In this document: positions 34,840-47,792 of the stretch, in pieces
Layout of the letters: each line of letters starts with the position of its first letter
How positions within the stretch are numbered: position 1 is the stretch's first letter
From: Diplosphaera chodatii
Taxonomy: Eukaryota > Chlorophyta > Trebouxiophyceae > Prasiolales > Stichococcaceae
DNA length: 64,000 bases
Direction: 5' to 3'
Assembly: GCA_032358165.1 (NCBI GenBank)
Contig: JAALGY010000059.1
Location: 248,001-312,000 of the forward strand
Made by a program: the position numbers and the translations under genes
Notes under the pieces: generated by a model
Database searches by the model: none
Told to the model about the DNA's origin: nothing
Seen by the model: the letters and a program-made list of their open reading frames with translations, nothing else

Positions 34840-37800
34840 GAAGCCTTATCCACCGCCCAGGTTCCTCACCGGCGCCATCCGACTCCCGCGGCTGTACGAT
34901 GAGCACCCCTAAGTACCAGGAGGTACCTGCACACCGGTAGGTACAACAGTACACGCGTGTGGTGCACCTCCCTGTGGAGCCATACAACCTGGCATCAAGT
35001 GGCAATCAAACGTCCTTGCATGCCTTGAAGCGTATCTGGCCGTCGAGTCTGCTGTTTCGGAGCGCACTCAGGGCAGTTGCTCGTGCCGGGTGCACCTCTG
35101 CCACTGTTGTCTGCACCACGCATGCCAAACAGAGGTGCAGTGAAAGAAGTTGGTGCGGATGCAGCAGTCGAATGATTGAATGACTGATGATCGGATTTGT
35201 GGTGCGCCGTCGGCTGCTCATGGCAGCAAGGTTGTGCTCCGTGACTGATGTTTCACGCTGCACTCGCAACATATTGCCAGCCTGCACCACGCTGCACGTC
35301 ACACGCATGTAGCGTACTGGTGATACCAGAAGTGACACGCGCCTTGCGCGCAGCAGCTGGTTGGCATCGCAATTGGTGCGATATCGGCTCGTGCAGAAAA
35401 CATTCCATAGGGCGGCCCACCTCCGCACACGCATCAGCGCAAGGCGTCGATGTTGTCGACAGGCAAGGCAGTTGACAGCAGATTCTGCATTCGAAGTCGC
35501 GCTGCGAATTGTCTACACGCGCCGCAAGCTTGCTGCTTCCATGTGATGTGAATGTTGTTGTCAGCTCTGTGCACGGCGTCTAACCATGGCTTTGGTGCGC
35601 AACCTGAGAACGGAAAATCTCGGCCCGCATTCCACTGCGTGATGCTATCGACCTATGTCTATCATCCACTGGATGTAGAGGCAAGCGATGCAGGGCTTGG
35701 CGTTGCTCCTGGCCCCTGTAAGGGCCATGGGACCATGCGCAGCCCATTGAGGCCACCAGTGAAGCTTGTACACTTGAAAGGGAGCTGGAAAGGCCTCGCC
35801 AGCTGGGTCCCACAACTCTAGGGTTGTGCCTGCAGCTGCGGTCGACCTGGCCCCCCGTCGCAGGACGAATAGCAACACAGCATATGTGACGCAGCGCCTA
35901 CTGTTCAGCACGTGCTTGAACTGCCCAGGCCTCTCATTTGCAACCACCAACTTCATACATTGCATACAGCTAGCAACCCCGCCCATGCCGACGTGCAGGC
36001 AGATCCACTGCTGGAGTCTGCCGCTACTCTAACAGCGCTTGACTGCAACGGCACGGCCCTGCATACAGAACCTTGCTGGGGGGTCACCCCCGCACTGGTC
36101 CAGCCTCATTGCTGTCGATGCTGCTTGATGCCCACCCCTGGCATCAGCATAGCAGTGCGCCGCCAGGCGCACAATTTCCGCCACTTGCTGCCCAGATGCC
36201 TGCCATTGCCAGTGCCGTGCGCAGTATGGCAGCTCCTCCCAGCTGCTGTTTCCACACCAACCGCATCACCACAACAAAGGTTAGCAGCACGGCCAAGAGC
36301 ATTTGGCACGGCGTCCCTATGGGTGCGCTCCCAGGCATACCGTCCTGGGCCGGATAGGGCTGCGGCACAGCGGCAGCGGCAGCTGAAGCCCTTTTCAGGC
36401 AAGCTGCAGGAGCAGTTGCGGGCAGGACAGCGCCAGGCTGCAGGCATGCAACCCCAGTGTCCCTTCAGATGCACAATATCGTCCGAACCCGTAGCTCACT
36501 GCAGCTGTGCTGCTTACGCGAGTCAGGTGCCCTTGTGTCGCCTCGCACGATGTCGGAGTGCGGCGGCTTGACGCTGTTCGATACGTTAGAAGTTCAGCTC
36601 CCCGATGCCCTGCATCAGTGCAATACCCATGCCCAGTGCCGCACCATCGAAATCAAGCTGCAAGCGTGCATGCCTGGTGCCCTTACCATTGCTGTTGCAG
36701 GATCAGAGGATGCGCGTGCAATCGCCGTGTCGCTGCACGCTATGAGGGGCTCGGAAACCCTCTACACCCTACGTGTCTCGCACGTGCGGCCCTGAAAATG
36801 GATCATGGGAGATAGTGCCCACACATTTGTGCAAACTTCACCCCCTGTGCGTCCGGAGCCCCTGTTCGGTTCATCAGACTGCCCATCCGCGTGCCGCCGC
36901 CGCACCAAACAGCCTGCTGCCAGGAGGCCAGGCGATCGGTGCAGGACTGACGTTAGCTTCCGGGAGATCGTTGTCGAGGTGCGTCACCATCAGCTGCAGC
37001 CTTGCGGGTATAAAGACGAGCTGGTCCAACACAAGCGTCAGGAGAGGCTGTGTGTCTGTCCCGCTGCCTCGCCAACGGCCCGGAAGCTGGTTAGCAGCCG
37101 TAGCTGCACTGAGGCAGATTTTTGCGGGGTCCTGGCCTCACGTGTTGGAGCGTGTTTCTGATGAAGTGTGCGATGAACATCTTGCTATCAGCTGCCGCTA
37201 GACAGCATGCGCAGCGTGTGCGTCTGGTTCATCATTGGTCGTATGGACCAGTCTTTGATCCCTTCGCATAGCACGGCACCTTGGCAATAGAAACACTAAC
37301 ACTTCCTCGCATGTCGGATCCTTGTGACTTTAGCTATGTCAGCAACCGCCCGGCCACAAAGTCAATGCTTTCAGCTGTACAGCTCGATGCTGAAGCCAGG
37401 AGCCGGCACAGAGTGCAGTACACACGTTCAAGACGTGGTGAGTCACGACCCGACAGTCATCAGTTTGGGCAACTGTGCCCGCTGTGACAAAGCAGCTATC
37501 GCGTCCACACCCTGATGCGTCTGATTTGCTATGAAACAGCATCCAAAGGTCTCTTGGACTCAGTACAGCTGTCTACAGATGCCGCCCGATGCAAGCCTAG
37601 CCAACTCCGCAGGGGCAGACATAAGGGGTGCACAGCGCGCATGCCCTGCATCGATCCCTGCAGTTGACCGTTTCAGATACCTCAGAACGAAGCCTCGAGC
37701 AGCGCTCGCCTGTGCTGGCCGCCGATCTCGCAACGGGCCAGGGGCTCCCGTGCAACGTGCTGCCCTTTGGCCACACGTGTGCGGGTCGCCTCGTACAGAC

Positions 37801-38047
37801 GAGGCACACCGCCGGCTGGCATCACACACGCCTCACCTCTAATCGCGTCAGCAAACCCGATTAGCCGTCCGAGGCGGCCGACCATCGTGCGCACTGCAGG
37901 TGCAGGGTGCTGTAGATGGGCTGCGCGCCGCGCCGCTGTCAGAAGCGGCCAGTCTCGCGGTTGCTCTGTGCAACGCCACCCATGCATGCTACTGACTAAG
38001 CCCTACATGCGGTCTGCAGGCTGTAGCTGCGGCGCGAGGCGCCAGCA
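34840..38047. other. 3.2-kb intergenic region, no convincing gene
   Basis: It separates the divergent intronless membrane gene and the AUX1-type gene, so it should hold both promoters. The best open frames are a plus-strand one at 36457-36795 (112 codons) and a hydrophobic minus-strand one at 36368-36144. Neither has splice-linked partners or recognisable motifs. No tRNA or repeat array was seen. Confidence 0.4.
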
Positions 38048-41000
38048 ATGGCGAAGGGGGAGGCGCACGACGGCCCGTCATCAGATGGCGGCGGGAAGTT
38101 CGAGCAGATTGACCCTGCAGCGGCGGGGGTGGTTGAGGCGCCGGTGAAGGGCCATGTACCAGGTTTTTTATGAGCTGATTGACCCTGCGTTTGCAGCGTA
38201 CCCCGACATGTCGGTCCTGCAGCTCTTGCTACAGCGCCACCTCTCGCAGGGGACTATACTACCTGCGAGTTGATACCGGCGCAGTGAACTGGTCCTTTCT
38301 TTGCTGCTGCAGACACAGAAGAGCTGGAAGGGTAGGTGCAGTGTGCTCATCAACACCTTGCAGGCCTGCCAGCACACCCTGCCTGCCTGCCCGCCGTGCA
38401 TCATGTGTGCGCTGGTACCCTGGCTCATGTGACTCTGGTGGCGTCCGCAGATGCAACCACCCGCCGATGCCCGTCACGGGCAAGCTGGCGGCCGTGAAGT
38501 GGCTGCTGTTCGAGGGCGGCACAAAGTTCGACGCCTTTCTCACTGCCGCGTCTGCGCAGGTTTGCATTTACCGCCGCCACCGCTGCCCCTGACACTCTCC
38601 GTCTCCCTCCACCATTCAGATGAAGTTAGCTTCATTGTCTGCCTTCCCTGTGCCGTGCTGTTCTTATGCCAGCCCGCTGCCCTGGTACTCAATGGTGCCT
38701 CTGCTGGCTTTTCGGTACAGGTTGGGCAGGTCATCCTGACGCTGCCGCACTCGCTGGCCCAGACCAACATCATCGGCGGCACCATCCTGCAGCTCACCTT
38801 CGCCACCTGGGCCATGTACACTTTGTATCTGCTAGGTGAGCCGTGGCACACCTTCATGCACAGAGGTGCTTCAAACTGCTACCTTCCGTGCCTGGATGTG
38901 TGCGAATGCTGCTGCATTGTAGAGGGTAGATGCAAGATGCGAGCGTCTGCTGCGCGCAGTCATCCTGTACCTGGAGTTCAAGAACCGCAAGATCAAGGCG
39001 GGCACGTGGTACACGGACGACGGCAAGGGCCGCGCCTGGTCCACCCAGGTGCGAAATGTGGTCGTCGCGCACCATCAGCCAGCCCTGCACTCGGATCCTC
39101 ATGCACGTGTCCCAGTTCTGTGCAGCTCCCGCTCAGCTGCCCGTGCTGGCACAAGCTCTGTAGCATTTTTGGCCGCTGCTCGTCAGCAATGGCTGCAAGC
39201 GCACCACAAGATGAGGTGATGGGTCTGCTAAGCTGTGTCCATCATACCCCTGACGCCTGCGCGCAGTACCATGAGGTCATCCGGGAGCTGGTGGGCAAGT
39301 GGCCGTCCATCTTCACGCTGGTGGTGTGCATCCTGGCGGCGCTGGGCGCCTGCCTCCCGCAGATCGTGGCCTCCTCCGCCAACATCTACCGCATCAACAC
39401 CAGCCTCAACAAGCGGTGCGCTCCAGCGGCTGACCTGACTGGCAGCGCAGGCAATGCTGCATGGACCTGTGCTTTGTATTGGTGCAAGGTTTGATCGAAA
39501 GGGGCAGCTGAGATGGGTGCTTCCTTCCTCACGATCTCTGCTGACGTTGCATGTGTGATGAAGTGCAGGGACTGGGCCATCATCTTTGGCGGCATCATGA
39601 CGATGCTGTCGTTCGTGCCGACGTTCCGCAACATGCGCCTGTTTGCCATCTACGCCCTGATTGGTGAGCATAGACCAGGGCCCGAAGTGTGTGCAGCCGC
39701 TCGAGCGCTGCCAATGAGATGCCGGTCTGCCAATCTTTTACAGAGTGGTTGTGATGGACTCGACTGCAGGCACCACCTTCACCGCCTGGTACATGGTTGG
39801 CACCTCCATTTCCAATGGCGTGCACAACTCGGTGCGCTCCTGTCTTGAGTCAGCCGCTCTCGAGCAGTACATGGTTTGGTCACGTGCTGTATCGGAGGCA
39901 CAGCTTGGACCACCCTCATGGCGTTTCGCCACACAGCATCATGACACTTCCCGACTGCAGGTGTGGACGGCACCACCAATCAACGGGCTGCGCGGCTTTT
40001 TTGATGGGCTTACCAACATCCTGTTCACATTCGGCGGCCACTACATGCTGATCGAGGTCCTGGACAGCATGTTCCGCCCCGCCAAGTTCCACAAGGTGCG
40101 GTCAGCACAACAGGCTGCAGTCCTGAGGCAGAGCGCAAGCCAATGCTGCACTAAAACCCTCTCACCAGCTGCGATGGTTGGTCGATGTGAGCACAGCGCT
40201 CCATGTGTGCCGCCTGCATGCCAACCCCCGCGCACGACCCCGGAAGTGCGGATGCATGGCACGCTGTCAGTGCCAGCGGGGTGATGCTTCCAGGCACACT
40301 CCCCTGAGGCTGGCTTGCACCGGCGCAGGTGTTCGCCTGCTCCTACAGCTACGTCTTCACGCTGACAATCCCCAACTCCGTGCTGACCTACTGGGCGTTC
40401 CCCGCCGAGGTGGCCGCCTACGGCAACGCCTTTGCCGTGTACCCGCCCAGCGCGCTGCGCACCACCGCCATCATCCTCATGATCGGGCACCAGATGGTCG
40501 CCTTCCTGCTGTTCATCATGCCGGTGCGCTGAGGCCTGCTCCCTGATGTTGGCGCGCAGCTGGCTCAGCATGCGATGCGTGCTTCCTGAGCTCATGCAGC
40601 ACTAGGGGGCGTGTACTGCCTCGTGAGATGCCCGATCCGAACAGAGTGTCACTCCTGTGTACTGTGCACTCCTGTGTGCTGCAGGTGTTCTACATGTGGG
40701 AGAAGTTCCTGCGCATCCACAATAAGGTGTGTGACAACCCACAGAACCCTTGATAACGGTCAGGCTACACGCAAGTTGCATCGCTGCGGCCTCAGGCCTC
40801 GTGCAAAACATTGATGTCTGGTTTCCATGTCCATGATGCCGTCTGGAGGGTGCAGCCGCGCAGTGTATGACCAGCTCTGTTCCCACCCACAGCCCTACTA
40901 CATCAGGCTGCCGCTGCGGCTGCCGCTGTCGGGCGCCGTGTGGCTCATCGCGGTCGCCTTCCCATTCTGTGCGCACCCACGACCCCTTTTGTCGACCGGC

Positions 41001-42162
41001 TGTCGATTTGTAAAAGCCCACCTCTGTGGGCGACGAGCCACCTGTCGTGGCACCCGAGATGCACACAGCGGGGGCTGCTGCCATGCTGGTACAGCGTGTA
41101 CAGATCATCATACAGATCCACATGGAGGCTGACAACAGCTTTCGCGGCTGTGCAGACAACATCATCAACTCTATCTTGGGAGCCTTCACAACCAGTTTCG
41201 AGGTGTGTCGATGGTTGATGTGCATGCACCACCTACCTGCGTCGCTAAACACTGAAAATACTGCATCACGGAGGAGTTTGTGTGTTGCAATGTCAGCAGG
41301 GCATGCCGATGTGTGTGTGTGCTGAAAACTACAGACGTACCTCATTCCCACGGGGGCGTTCATATGGGTGTACAGAACCCAGGCAGCTCGCGATGCCTGC
41401 CCGAAGCCACCAACAAAGTGCGCATGCCCAGCAGCTCCGCCCACTGCTCTTTGTGTGTTGTCCCCTGTCAGTCATGCTGTGAAACGCGGCCACATGGCAG
41501 CCGGCCTGTGCTGCGCACTTTTTGCTGCAATGAGCGTGACTTCCAGTCGGGCAATGTTGGATTCACAAAAGGTGGCTGCGCAACTGCCAAGCAAGCGCTG
41601 CCATGGTGCAGGCTCATCGGTGGCTGGAGGGGCGCCTTCATCATCAACAGCATCATCTTCGTCATCATCCTGGTTGCTGGTGTCGGCTTCGGGTGCGCGT
41701 CCAGTGTGCTTAAATTCTGACCGCTGACGACTGCCGACATCTGCTGCCGTTCCAGCCACCATGTTCGTCGTCAACCCGCTGTGGTTGACAATGCCTGTTC
41801 CTGCACCTGCAGGATGTACGCTGCTGTCAGAGTAAGCATTCCTGCCTACTGTTGACTGCTGACTGCTGTTGACTGCTGTTGACTGCCGTCCGCCTTCGCA
41901 TGTCTGCCCGATCCCTGATTGTGAAAGCACACGCACGACTGTACATGCGCTGACACACGTCTTGCCCTCCGCAGTCGTTCATCGATGAGGTCGGCAGCTT
42001 TGGGTAAGATGTCGTGTAGAGACAGTGCCTGCAGTCGGTTGTGTGCAAACTCTGCCATCACCAAGCAAGCTTCCTGCTCGAAACCCCCTGATGCACCTCC
42101 TGCTGATGCATGTGTGCACGCGCTGCCACTGCAGGATCTTCCCAAAGTGCTACCAGTGCTAG
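38048..42162 (+). CDS. AUX1: AUX1/LAX-type auxin influx carrier (AAAP family)
   Basis: Proton-coupled permease of the amino acid/auxin permease family; plant AUX1/LAX proteins import indole-3-acetic acid at the plasma membrane. Eighteen exons: 38048-38162, 38313-38331, 38451-38559, 38721-38835, 38960-39048, 39267-39415, 39569-39663, 39770-39831, 39961-40095, 40329-40523, 40685-40726, 40893-40968, 41156-41202, 41335-41417, 41612-41692, 41813-41831, 41975-42003 and 42135-42162. They total 1,488 nt (495 aa; Arabidopsis AUX1 is 485). Co-linear family segments include FDAFLTAASAQVGQVILTLP, IVASSANIYRINTSLNKR, TTFTAWYM, TNILFTFGGH, FTLTIPNSVLTYWAF, FYMWEKFLRIHNK and the diagnostic C-terminus GSFGIFPKCYQC. 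About ten transmembrane helices are expected. The N-terminus is short and acidic. Substrate in an alga is unproven: auxin, tryptophan or other aromatic amino acids are possible. A bZIP gene follows in the same orientation. Confidence 0.93.
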
Positions 42163-42951
42163 CGCAGCAGAGCAGGCAGCGCTGCCCAGCTGGACGCTTC
42201 TTGCTTGCACGTTCCTCTGCCGCAACATGGTGGCAGCGGCAGCTACCTCTTCAGCTCAGCACCTGAGATGGGCGTCACCCCAGCGTCTGAGAAAGCGACG
42301 CAAACTGCAATTGTAGTTTTACATACGAGAGCATGTCTCCCTCAGCAACAGCGGGTGCGACTTCATCGTCTTCGGCGGCGAAGAAACGCAGCCTGGCATG
42401 TGGCGGTGTCCTGCCAACATGCATTTCTAATGCTGTTTTGCCCCCATGCGACAACACGCGGCAACCCAATTGTTGTCACTTGCATGCATGTAAAGCTGGT
42501 CGAAGTTGTTCATCGGTTTGGAAGAAGAGTGTTGCGCAATTCAAGTTTCCAATGCTGCTCCTGGTTCCGTGACAACGGCCTCTTTCATCACCCTGCAGCT
42601 GCAATGCTGCCTATCAAATGATCACACGGGTGCTCTCAAGCAGTTGAAGGGGTCCAGCCGACCGGCGCCAACTGGGTCCAAGACCTACTCCGGTCTCGTA
42701 CCTGCAGCTGGTGCTCCGCCGTGCTAGGGCCTCACCGCTAATTGCAACGGCAAGGCTTGTATGGTTGTGTGGTCCAAGCTCCCTGTTGCTCAATGCACGC
42801 TTCTGTGGCTGCCCAGACCTTCTCGTTGAATCGACCCAGTTCACACACCTACACACCGTTGACACCAGTCGGCGTCTGCTGCAAACAGATCCACTGCTGC
42901 AGTATGGATCTGCTTTCGGGCAGCATTCAACGGTAGTGCCCACTGTCCTGC

Positions 42952-45900
42952 ATGTCCGGCATGGCCGGGGTGTCACCCACCATTTCCAACATGGACTTGT
43001 TCAGCGACATCGATTTGCAGACACTGCTGGACGCCGACTTCGACACGCAGCAACAGCAGTTGCAGCAGCACCAGCACATGCAGCAGCACAGCGGCATGCC
43101 GCCGGGTGCAGGGCTCGGCCCCTCGCTGCCCCAGATGCCTGCCATTGGCTCGTACCAGGGGCAGCATGGCAGCGTGCCGCCGCTGCCCTCGCTGCAGCTG
43201 CACCAGCTGCACCACCAGAGCCAGCAGCACAGCCCAGACCAGCACGGCGCCCTGGCTGCCGCGCACCCGCCGCTCGCGGACTTCGGCGGGCGAGGGCTGC
43301 GGCACACCGGCAGCGGCAGCTTCAGCCCCCACGAGCCCAAGCTGCACGAGCTGCTGCAGGGCGGCGCCCAGGCCGCGGGCGGGCACCTGGCGACCGCAGC
43401 CCCCGGGCAACCGCCGCTGCAGCCGCAGCCCATGCCGATGCTGCCGCCCCCGAGCGCCCTACACCACAGCAGCAGCGCGGGCGCCCTGCCACCCCTGGCC
43501 CTGCACGGCACCTGGTGCGCGGACGGACCCAAGGCCGTTTGCACGGTCGCAAAGCGGCCTGCACCATGCATGGGGCACCCACAAGCAGGCGTGGTGTGGC
43601 GAGGCAGCATCCCACATGGGGCGCCGAACGAACCATTCTCTAAGCACCCTCATGTATCCTTACGTGTGTCATGCAGGGCGCCTGGCGCGACGCCGACGGC
43701 GGCCGCCCACTCGCCCAGCGGCTCCCGCAGCGACGGCGACAGCACGGGCATGCCGCGCGGCGGCGGCGGCAGCGGCGGCCTGGACCAGGCGGCGGGCGCC
43801 GACTTCGACGACGTCGCGCGCGCCAAGGACAAGAACCGCGTCGCGCAGAAGAAGTTCCGGCAGCGGCAGAAGGCGCGCGCTTGGTTGGCAGCGCCGCCGA
43901 AGATGTGGTGGTCGTGGCTCAATGGTGTCCTGGGCGTGTGGTGAGGCCTGCCGGGGGCACGGAAACGCCGCAACCCCCTCAGTGTGTGCGCCCCCAAGTC
44001 TACCTACTTATGCAAAACCCACCCCTTCTGCGGCGTGCAGGAGCGGATGCAGGGGATGGGCAAGAACCTGGAGGAGCTGAGCAGCCTGGTGGGGCGGCTG
44101 CGGCTGGAGAAGCGGGAGCTGGAGCAGCGCGCCCGCATCTTGGAGTCCTCCCTCGCCGCCAACACGCACCACGAGGAGCGCCTCCACTGCGATGAGGTGG
44201 GGCGCTGCTCTGCCGCTGCTGGCGGATGCGGTCCTGCCACTGGCGGGAGGTGTCACAAGCGTCCGGCGCTGCGACTCTGTGTGCATCAAGCTTACCAGGC
44301 ATGCGGATGAGCGGCTGATTTGACTCGGGGCCGGTCAAGCGAACAGTGCAATGGTTGCTGGTCCTTCAGAAGCTTGCGGCAACTCCTTTGGCGCGGCCGA
44401 AATCTGCTCCGGATGTGTGCCACTGTGCAGCAACCTTCGAAGAGAGTCCACCACTGACCGCTCCTCCTTGTACAGTGCTTGCCAGACATCAACAAAAACA
44501 ACCATCTGTTGCGCGCCCAGGACATCATGGCGCGGGAGCAGCGGCTGCTGGGGGAGGACGTGGCGCAGTTCCTGAGCCGCCTGGAGTCGCGCCCGGTGCC
44601 GCCCGCCGCCGCCATGGCGCTGACCATGCAGCAGCTGGCGGACACCACCTTCCCGGTGCGCGCCGCCGTCGCACCATCCCTCGGGGTTCAGGGCATCTTG
44701 GCCCGCGCCTGCCGGAGGGAGTGGGCATGCGTCGGGCGCGACGCCGCGGGGCATGTGCTGCTTTGCTGCTTCGTGCAGTCTGCACAGCCAGGCTTTGGCG
44801 GCATGAGGCTGTGGTGGCAGGGCAGCAGACGACGCAGTCGCAACCAACGCTGACGTGCCAGAGGATGCCACCATGCGCCTGCGCAGAGGTACATCGGGCG
44901 GCTGCGGCAGCTGCTGGCCAGCGCTGGCGGCGACGCGGGCTCGGCGGCGGGGCAGGAGATAGAGGCGCTCATCGTCATGCGGGTACGCAAAATCTGTCTC
45001 CATCCAATTGCAAGATCGAGCATGCGGCCTGCAGTCAAACGCACCAGCGTGCTGCACGTATCACAGCCTTTACCTACAGAGTATGTTGGCAAGGGTCATG
45101 CACACCGTGGTAATAGCCATGTTGCACCAGGCATCAGGCGAGCGTGCTGTGTGAGCAATGCCCCGGTGGCAAGTCTGAGCATCGTTGGCTGATTGTCTTA
45201 CCTGATGTCTGATTCGTCAGCTCCATGGATGTGACCTACATGCTGCCTGACTTTGGTGAGGCGAAGCCCAGATTGGCAGCTGCCTGAATCGAGTTGTCCA
45301 AGGTTTGCATGTGTCTTACCACTTCATTGCTCAGATGGGCAAGGCGTCCCCTCTTGACGGCTTCCGCGAACGCACACGAGTAGACACAACGTGTCTGCTT
45401 AGCCGGCCGCCTTCATGAGAACCACAGTCTGCAGCTTGCATCATCCATCACCTCAGGGATGAACGTGCAGCGAGCGCTGTCCTGCAGAGGATGCACGAGG
45501 AGCGGCGCGCGCTGTTCAGCTGCTTCTACTGGGCGGTGTTCGCCTGGAACCGGGAGCAGCTGTCGGCAGCGGGGCGGCCGCCCGACCAGTCCTTCTGGAC
45601 TGCCCTGCTGGTGAGAGTCCTGCCTCCCGGGGGTCACTCACCCCGCAGCCACCCCCACAAGCAGCTTGGATGCTCCCTGAGCAGCGCGCCAGCCCTGGGG
45701 TCATCTCCGCCGGCCCTGCACTGCCAATGGCAGCCACGCTATGCGTGCCGCCGTGTCCTCACCTCCACATTTGTAGGCCCCTGCCTGCTGAAAGCAATGG
45801 CTGCGCCCTGCAGGCGGGGCTGCACCTGACCGCCGAGCAGAAGCAGCAGCTGCGCGCGTCGCGCAGGGCGCTGCTGGAGCGCCTGTCGCAGGTGGCGGCG

Positions 45901-47259
45901 CGGCGGCGGGACACCCTGGGGCAGCTGGGCCTGCACCTGCTGCAGCTGCCGCGGGTGAGCTCAGAGTAGTCATCACCATCTGGCGTCACTGCATCAAGCT
46001 TTTCAACGCCCATTCCAGCACGTCTGCAGGCCACCGCCTCTGCATCGGATGTTTCAGGGCAGCTGGTTGATACCTAGGCCTGTTGGCCAGGCGGATGGCA
46101 ACAGCAACCACGTCTATGCACTGCTTGTGATTAACTGCCCGGCCAACAGGAGGAGTGGCTGCGGTGCGCGCCCGTGCTGGCGCTGCAGCAGAACCTGGGC
46201 CTGGAGCGGCAGGCCGCCTTCTCCTTCTGCTACACCTGGTTCGACGAGGTGCGCTCTGTCACGTGTGCCCAGCACCAGGGCTGCCGTGTGCGCTGCTGCT
46301 TCGCATCACCTCTGCCACGGGTGTCGGCAAGATGAGCTGACGAGTGGCTGGTGCGTGCTGCAGACGCTGTCGCCGATGCAGGAGGCGTGGCTGGAGGCCA
46401 ACTCGTACCCCTGGTGCCCCGACATCTGGTGCGCCCCGCATCTCGTGCAGCAGCACCGGCCGGTCGTCGCCGCCAAGCGGGCCCCTCATTAGGCACCTGG
46501 CGTGCACGCACAGCTCCCAGGGCCACATGGGTAGACTTCCTGACCTGCCTTCCTATCCGCCTCTCAACCTGCCTTTCAAAACTGCCTTTCGCAGGGCCAT
46601 GAGCAGCGCGCTGGAGCGCGAGGCGGCGGCGTCGGAGGCCAAGCCGCCCAGCCGGCGGTCGGCCAAGTCCAAGGCCGCGGCTTCCAGCGCTTCCGCGGGG
46701 GACGCCCCGGACGCGGACCCTAGCGCCGGGCTGGCGCTGGAGTCCCTGGGCGCCGCCGGCGACCTGCTGCCCCTCAACACCGCCTTCCAGCTGCTGGTCA
46801 CGCCCTGCCTCTCGCACGGCGTCGGCCTGCGCATGAAGCGTGAGCAGTTCCTCTGCCTCTCAACCGCGCGCCGTCGGGCACGGCAGCATGCGCCATGCTG
46901 GCTTTGCCTCCGGCTGGCATGCACATGCGGCGGCGTGGCCCCGATGCGACATGCTGATGTGTTTGCCACGGCAGCTGCATCGTGAAGGATCAATGCAAGG
47001 CAGCCTGCTCGGTGCGTCGTGTGCTGCAGAAGCATGACCTGTGCTGACGCCGGCATCACAAGTGGGTGTTTTCCACGCAGGCGGCATACTGGCGGACCCC
47101 TATGAGACGGTGTGCCCCCAGGAGGCCTTCCCGCTGCCGACCGTTGAGGCGCTGGCGCCGATGAACATCCACGACGTGCAGTGCGGGCGCTACAGGGCGG
47201 AGATGTTTTGGAACTGGATGCGGCGGAAATTTCCAGACGGCCTGTCTGTCCCGATCTGA
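42952..47259 (+). CDS. bZIP transcription factor with a large conserved-looking C-terminal region
   Basis: Eleven exons: 42952-43514, 43677-43872, 44041-44196, 44476-44655, 44887-44982, 45488-45610, 45814-45954, 46150-46248, 46364-46428, 46595-46839 and 47081-47259. They give 2,043 nt, or 680 aa. The N-terminus is Gln/His/Pro/Ala-rich and disordered, as in activation domains. The basic region ends at about residue 253 with the invariant N-x7-R signature NRVAQKKFR, then a zipper with Met/Leu every seven residues over five heptads (GMGKNLEELSSLVGRLRLEK onward). The basic region and zipper join only if the intron after 43872 uses a GC donor (AAG|GCGCGC); this restores exact bZIP spacing. The C-terminal 380 residues are helical with Trp/Cys-rich pieces (FSCFYWAVFAWN, FSFCYTWFDE, YRAEMFWNWM) that I cannot assign to a named domain. 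It should be a nuclear, dimeric DNA-binding protein; its targets are unknown. Confidence 0.88.
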
Positions 47260-47792
47260 TTGTGGTATAGGCGCCAGACAGAACAGAGCAGCTGCGCCGC
47301 CTCAACTGTACCACTGGGATGCTACAAATCAATTCACACGCTGCTGCAGAGTCAGGGACTGACATTCTCAGGTGTTCAGGTGGTGAAGTGTTGCTGATGC
47401 ATGCGTCCTCTGCGTACTTGCTTACACAGGAACAGAAAAAGTTTTTGACGCTGTGTTTTTTTGTCTGTTCCATTGTGAGCATCTGGCTGTGACACATCAG
47501 CCAAGAAGGTTTCAGGCGATTTTTGTTGCAACGGGTTGCCAATGAGACCTGAAAATAACACGTACCAAAGCAATGTGCAACTTCAATCAAACACACCATC
47601 AAGTCGAGGTGCAGCACAAACCACCCCCAAGTCTAAAGAGGTACACAGCGGGTCATCTGGGCAGTCGAAGCCTCCTGATGACACCTCTACAACACAGTAG
47701 ATAACCCTGGGTCGCTCGTTCTCCCCTTCACACACGGGACCCTTTGCGCGCAGTAGGTGGTAGCTGACCGCCGTGGGCTGTGCCGCGCCGCA

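Noticed and set aside
36457..36795. 112-codon plus-strand open frame in the intergenic region
   Set aside because: No motif, no splice partners and no supporting codon pattern; at this GC content such frames arise by chance.
38202..38253. Candidate second exon of the AUX1 gene (reads YPDMSVLQLLLQRHLSQ)
   Set aside because: Phases fit better when 38162 is joined straight to 38313; including this piece breaks the frame into KWLLFEGGTKF.
41156..41300. Stop-codon interruption of the AUX1 frame when read without splicing, suggesting a pseudogene
   Set aside because: Each stop lies in an intron with good GT/AG ends; the spliced frame is complete over 18 exons.
42693..42951. Plus-strand frame running into the bZIP gene from upstream
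   Set aside because: It is in a different frame from the bZIP exon, and the ATG at 42952 is the first that gives the N-terminus compatible with the rest of the protein.
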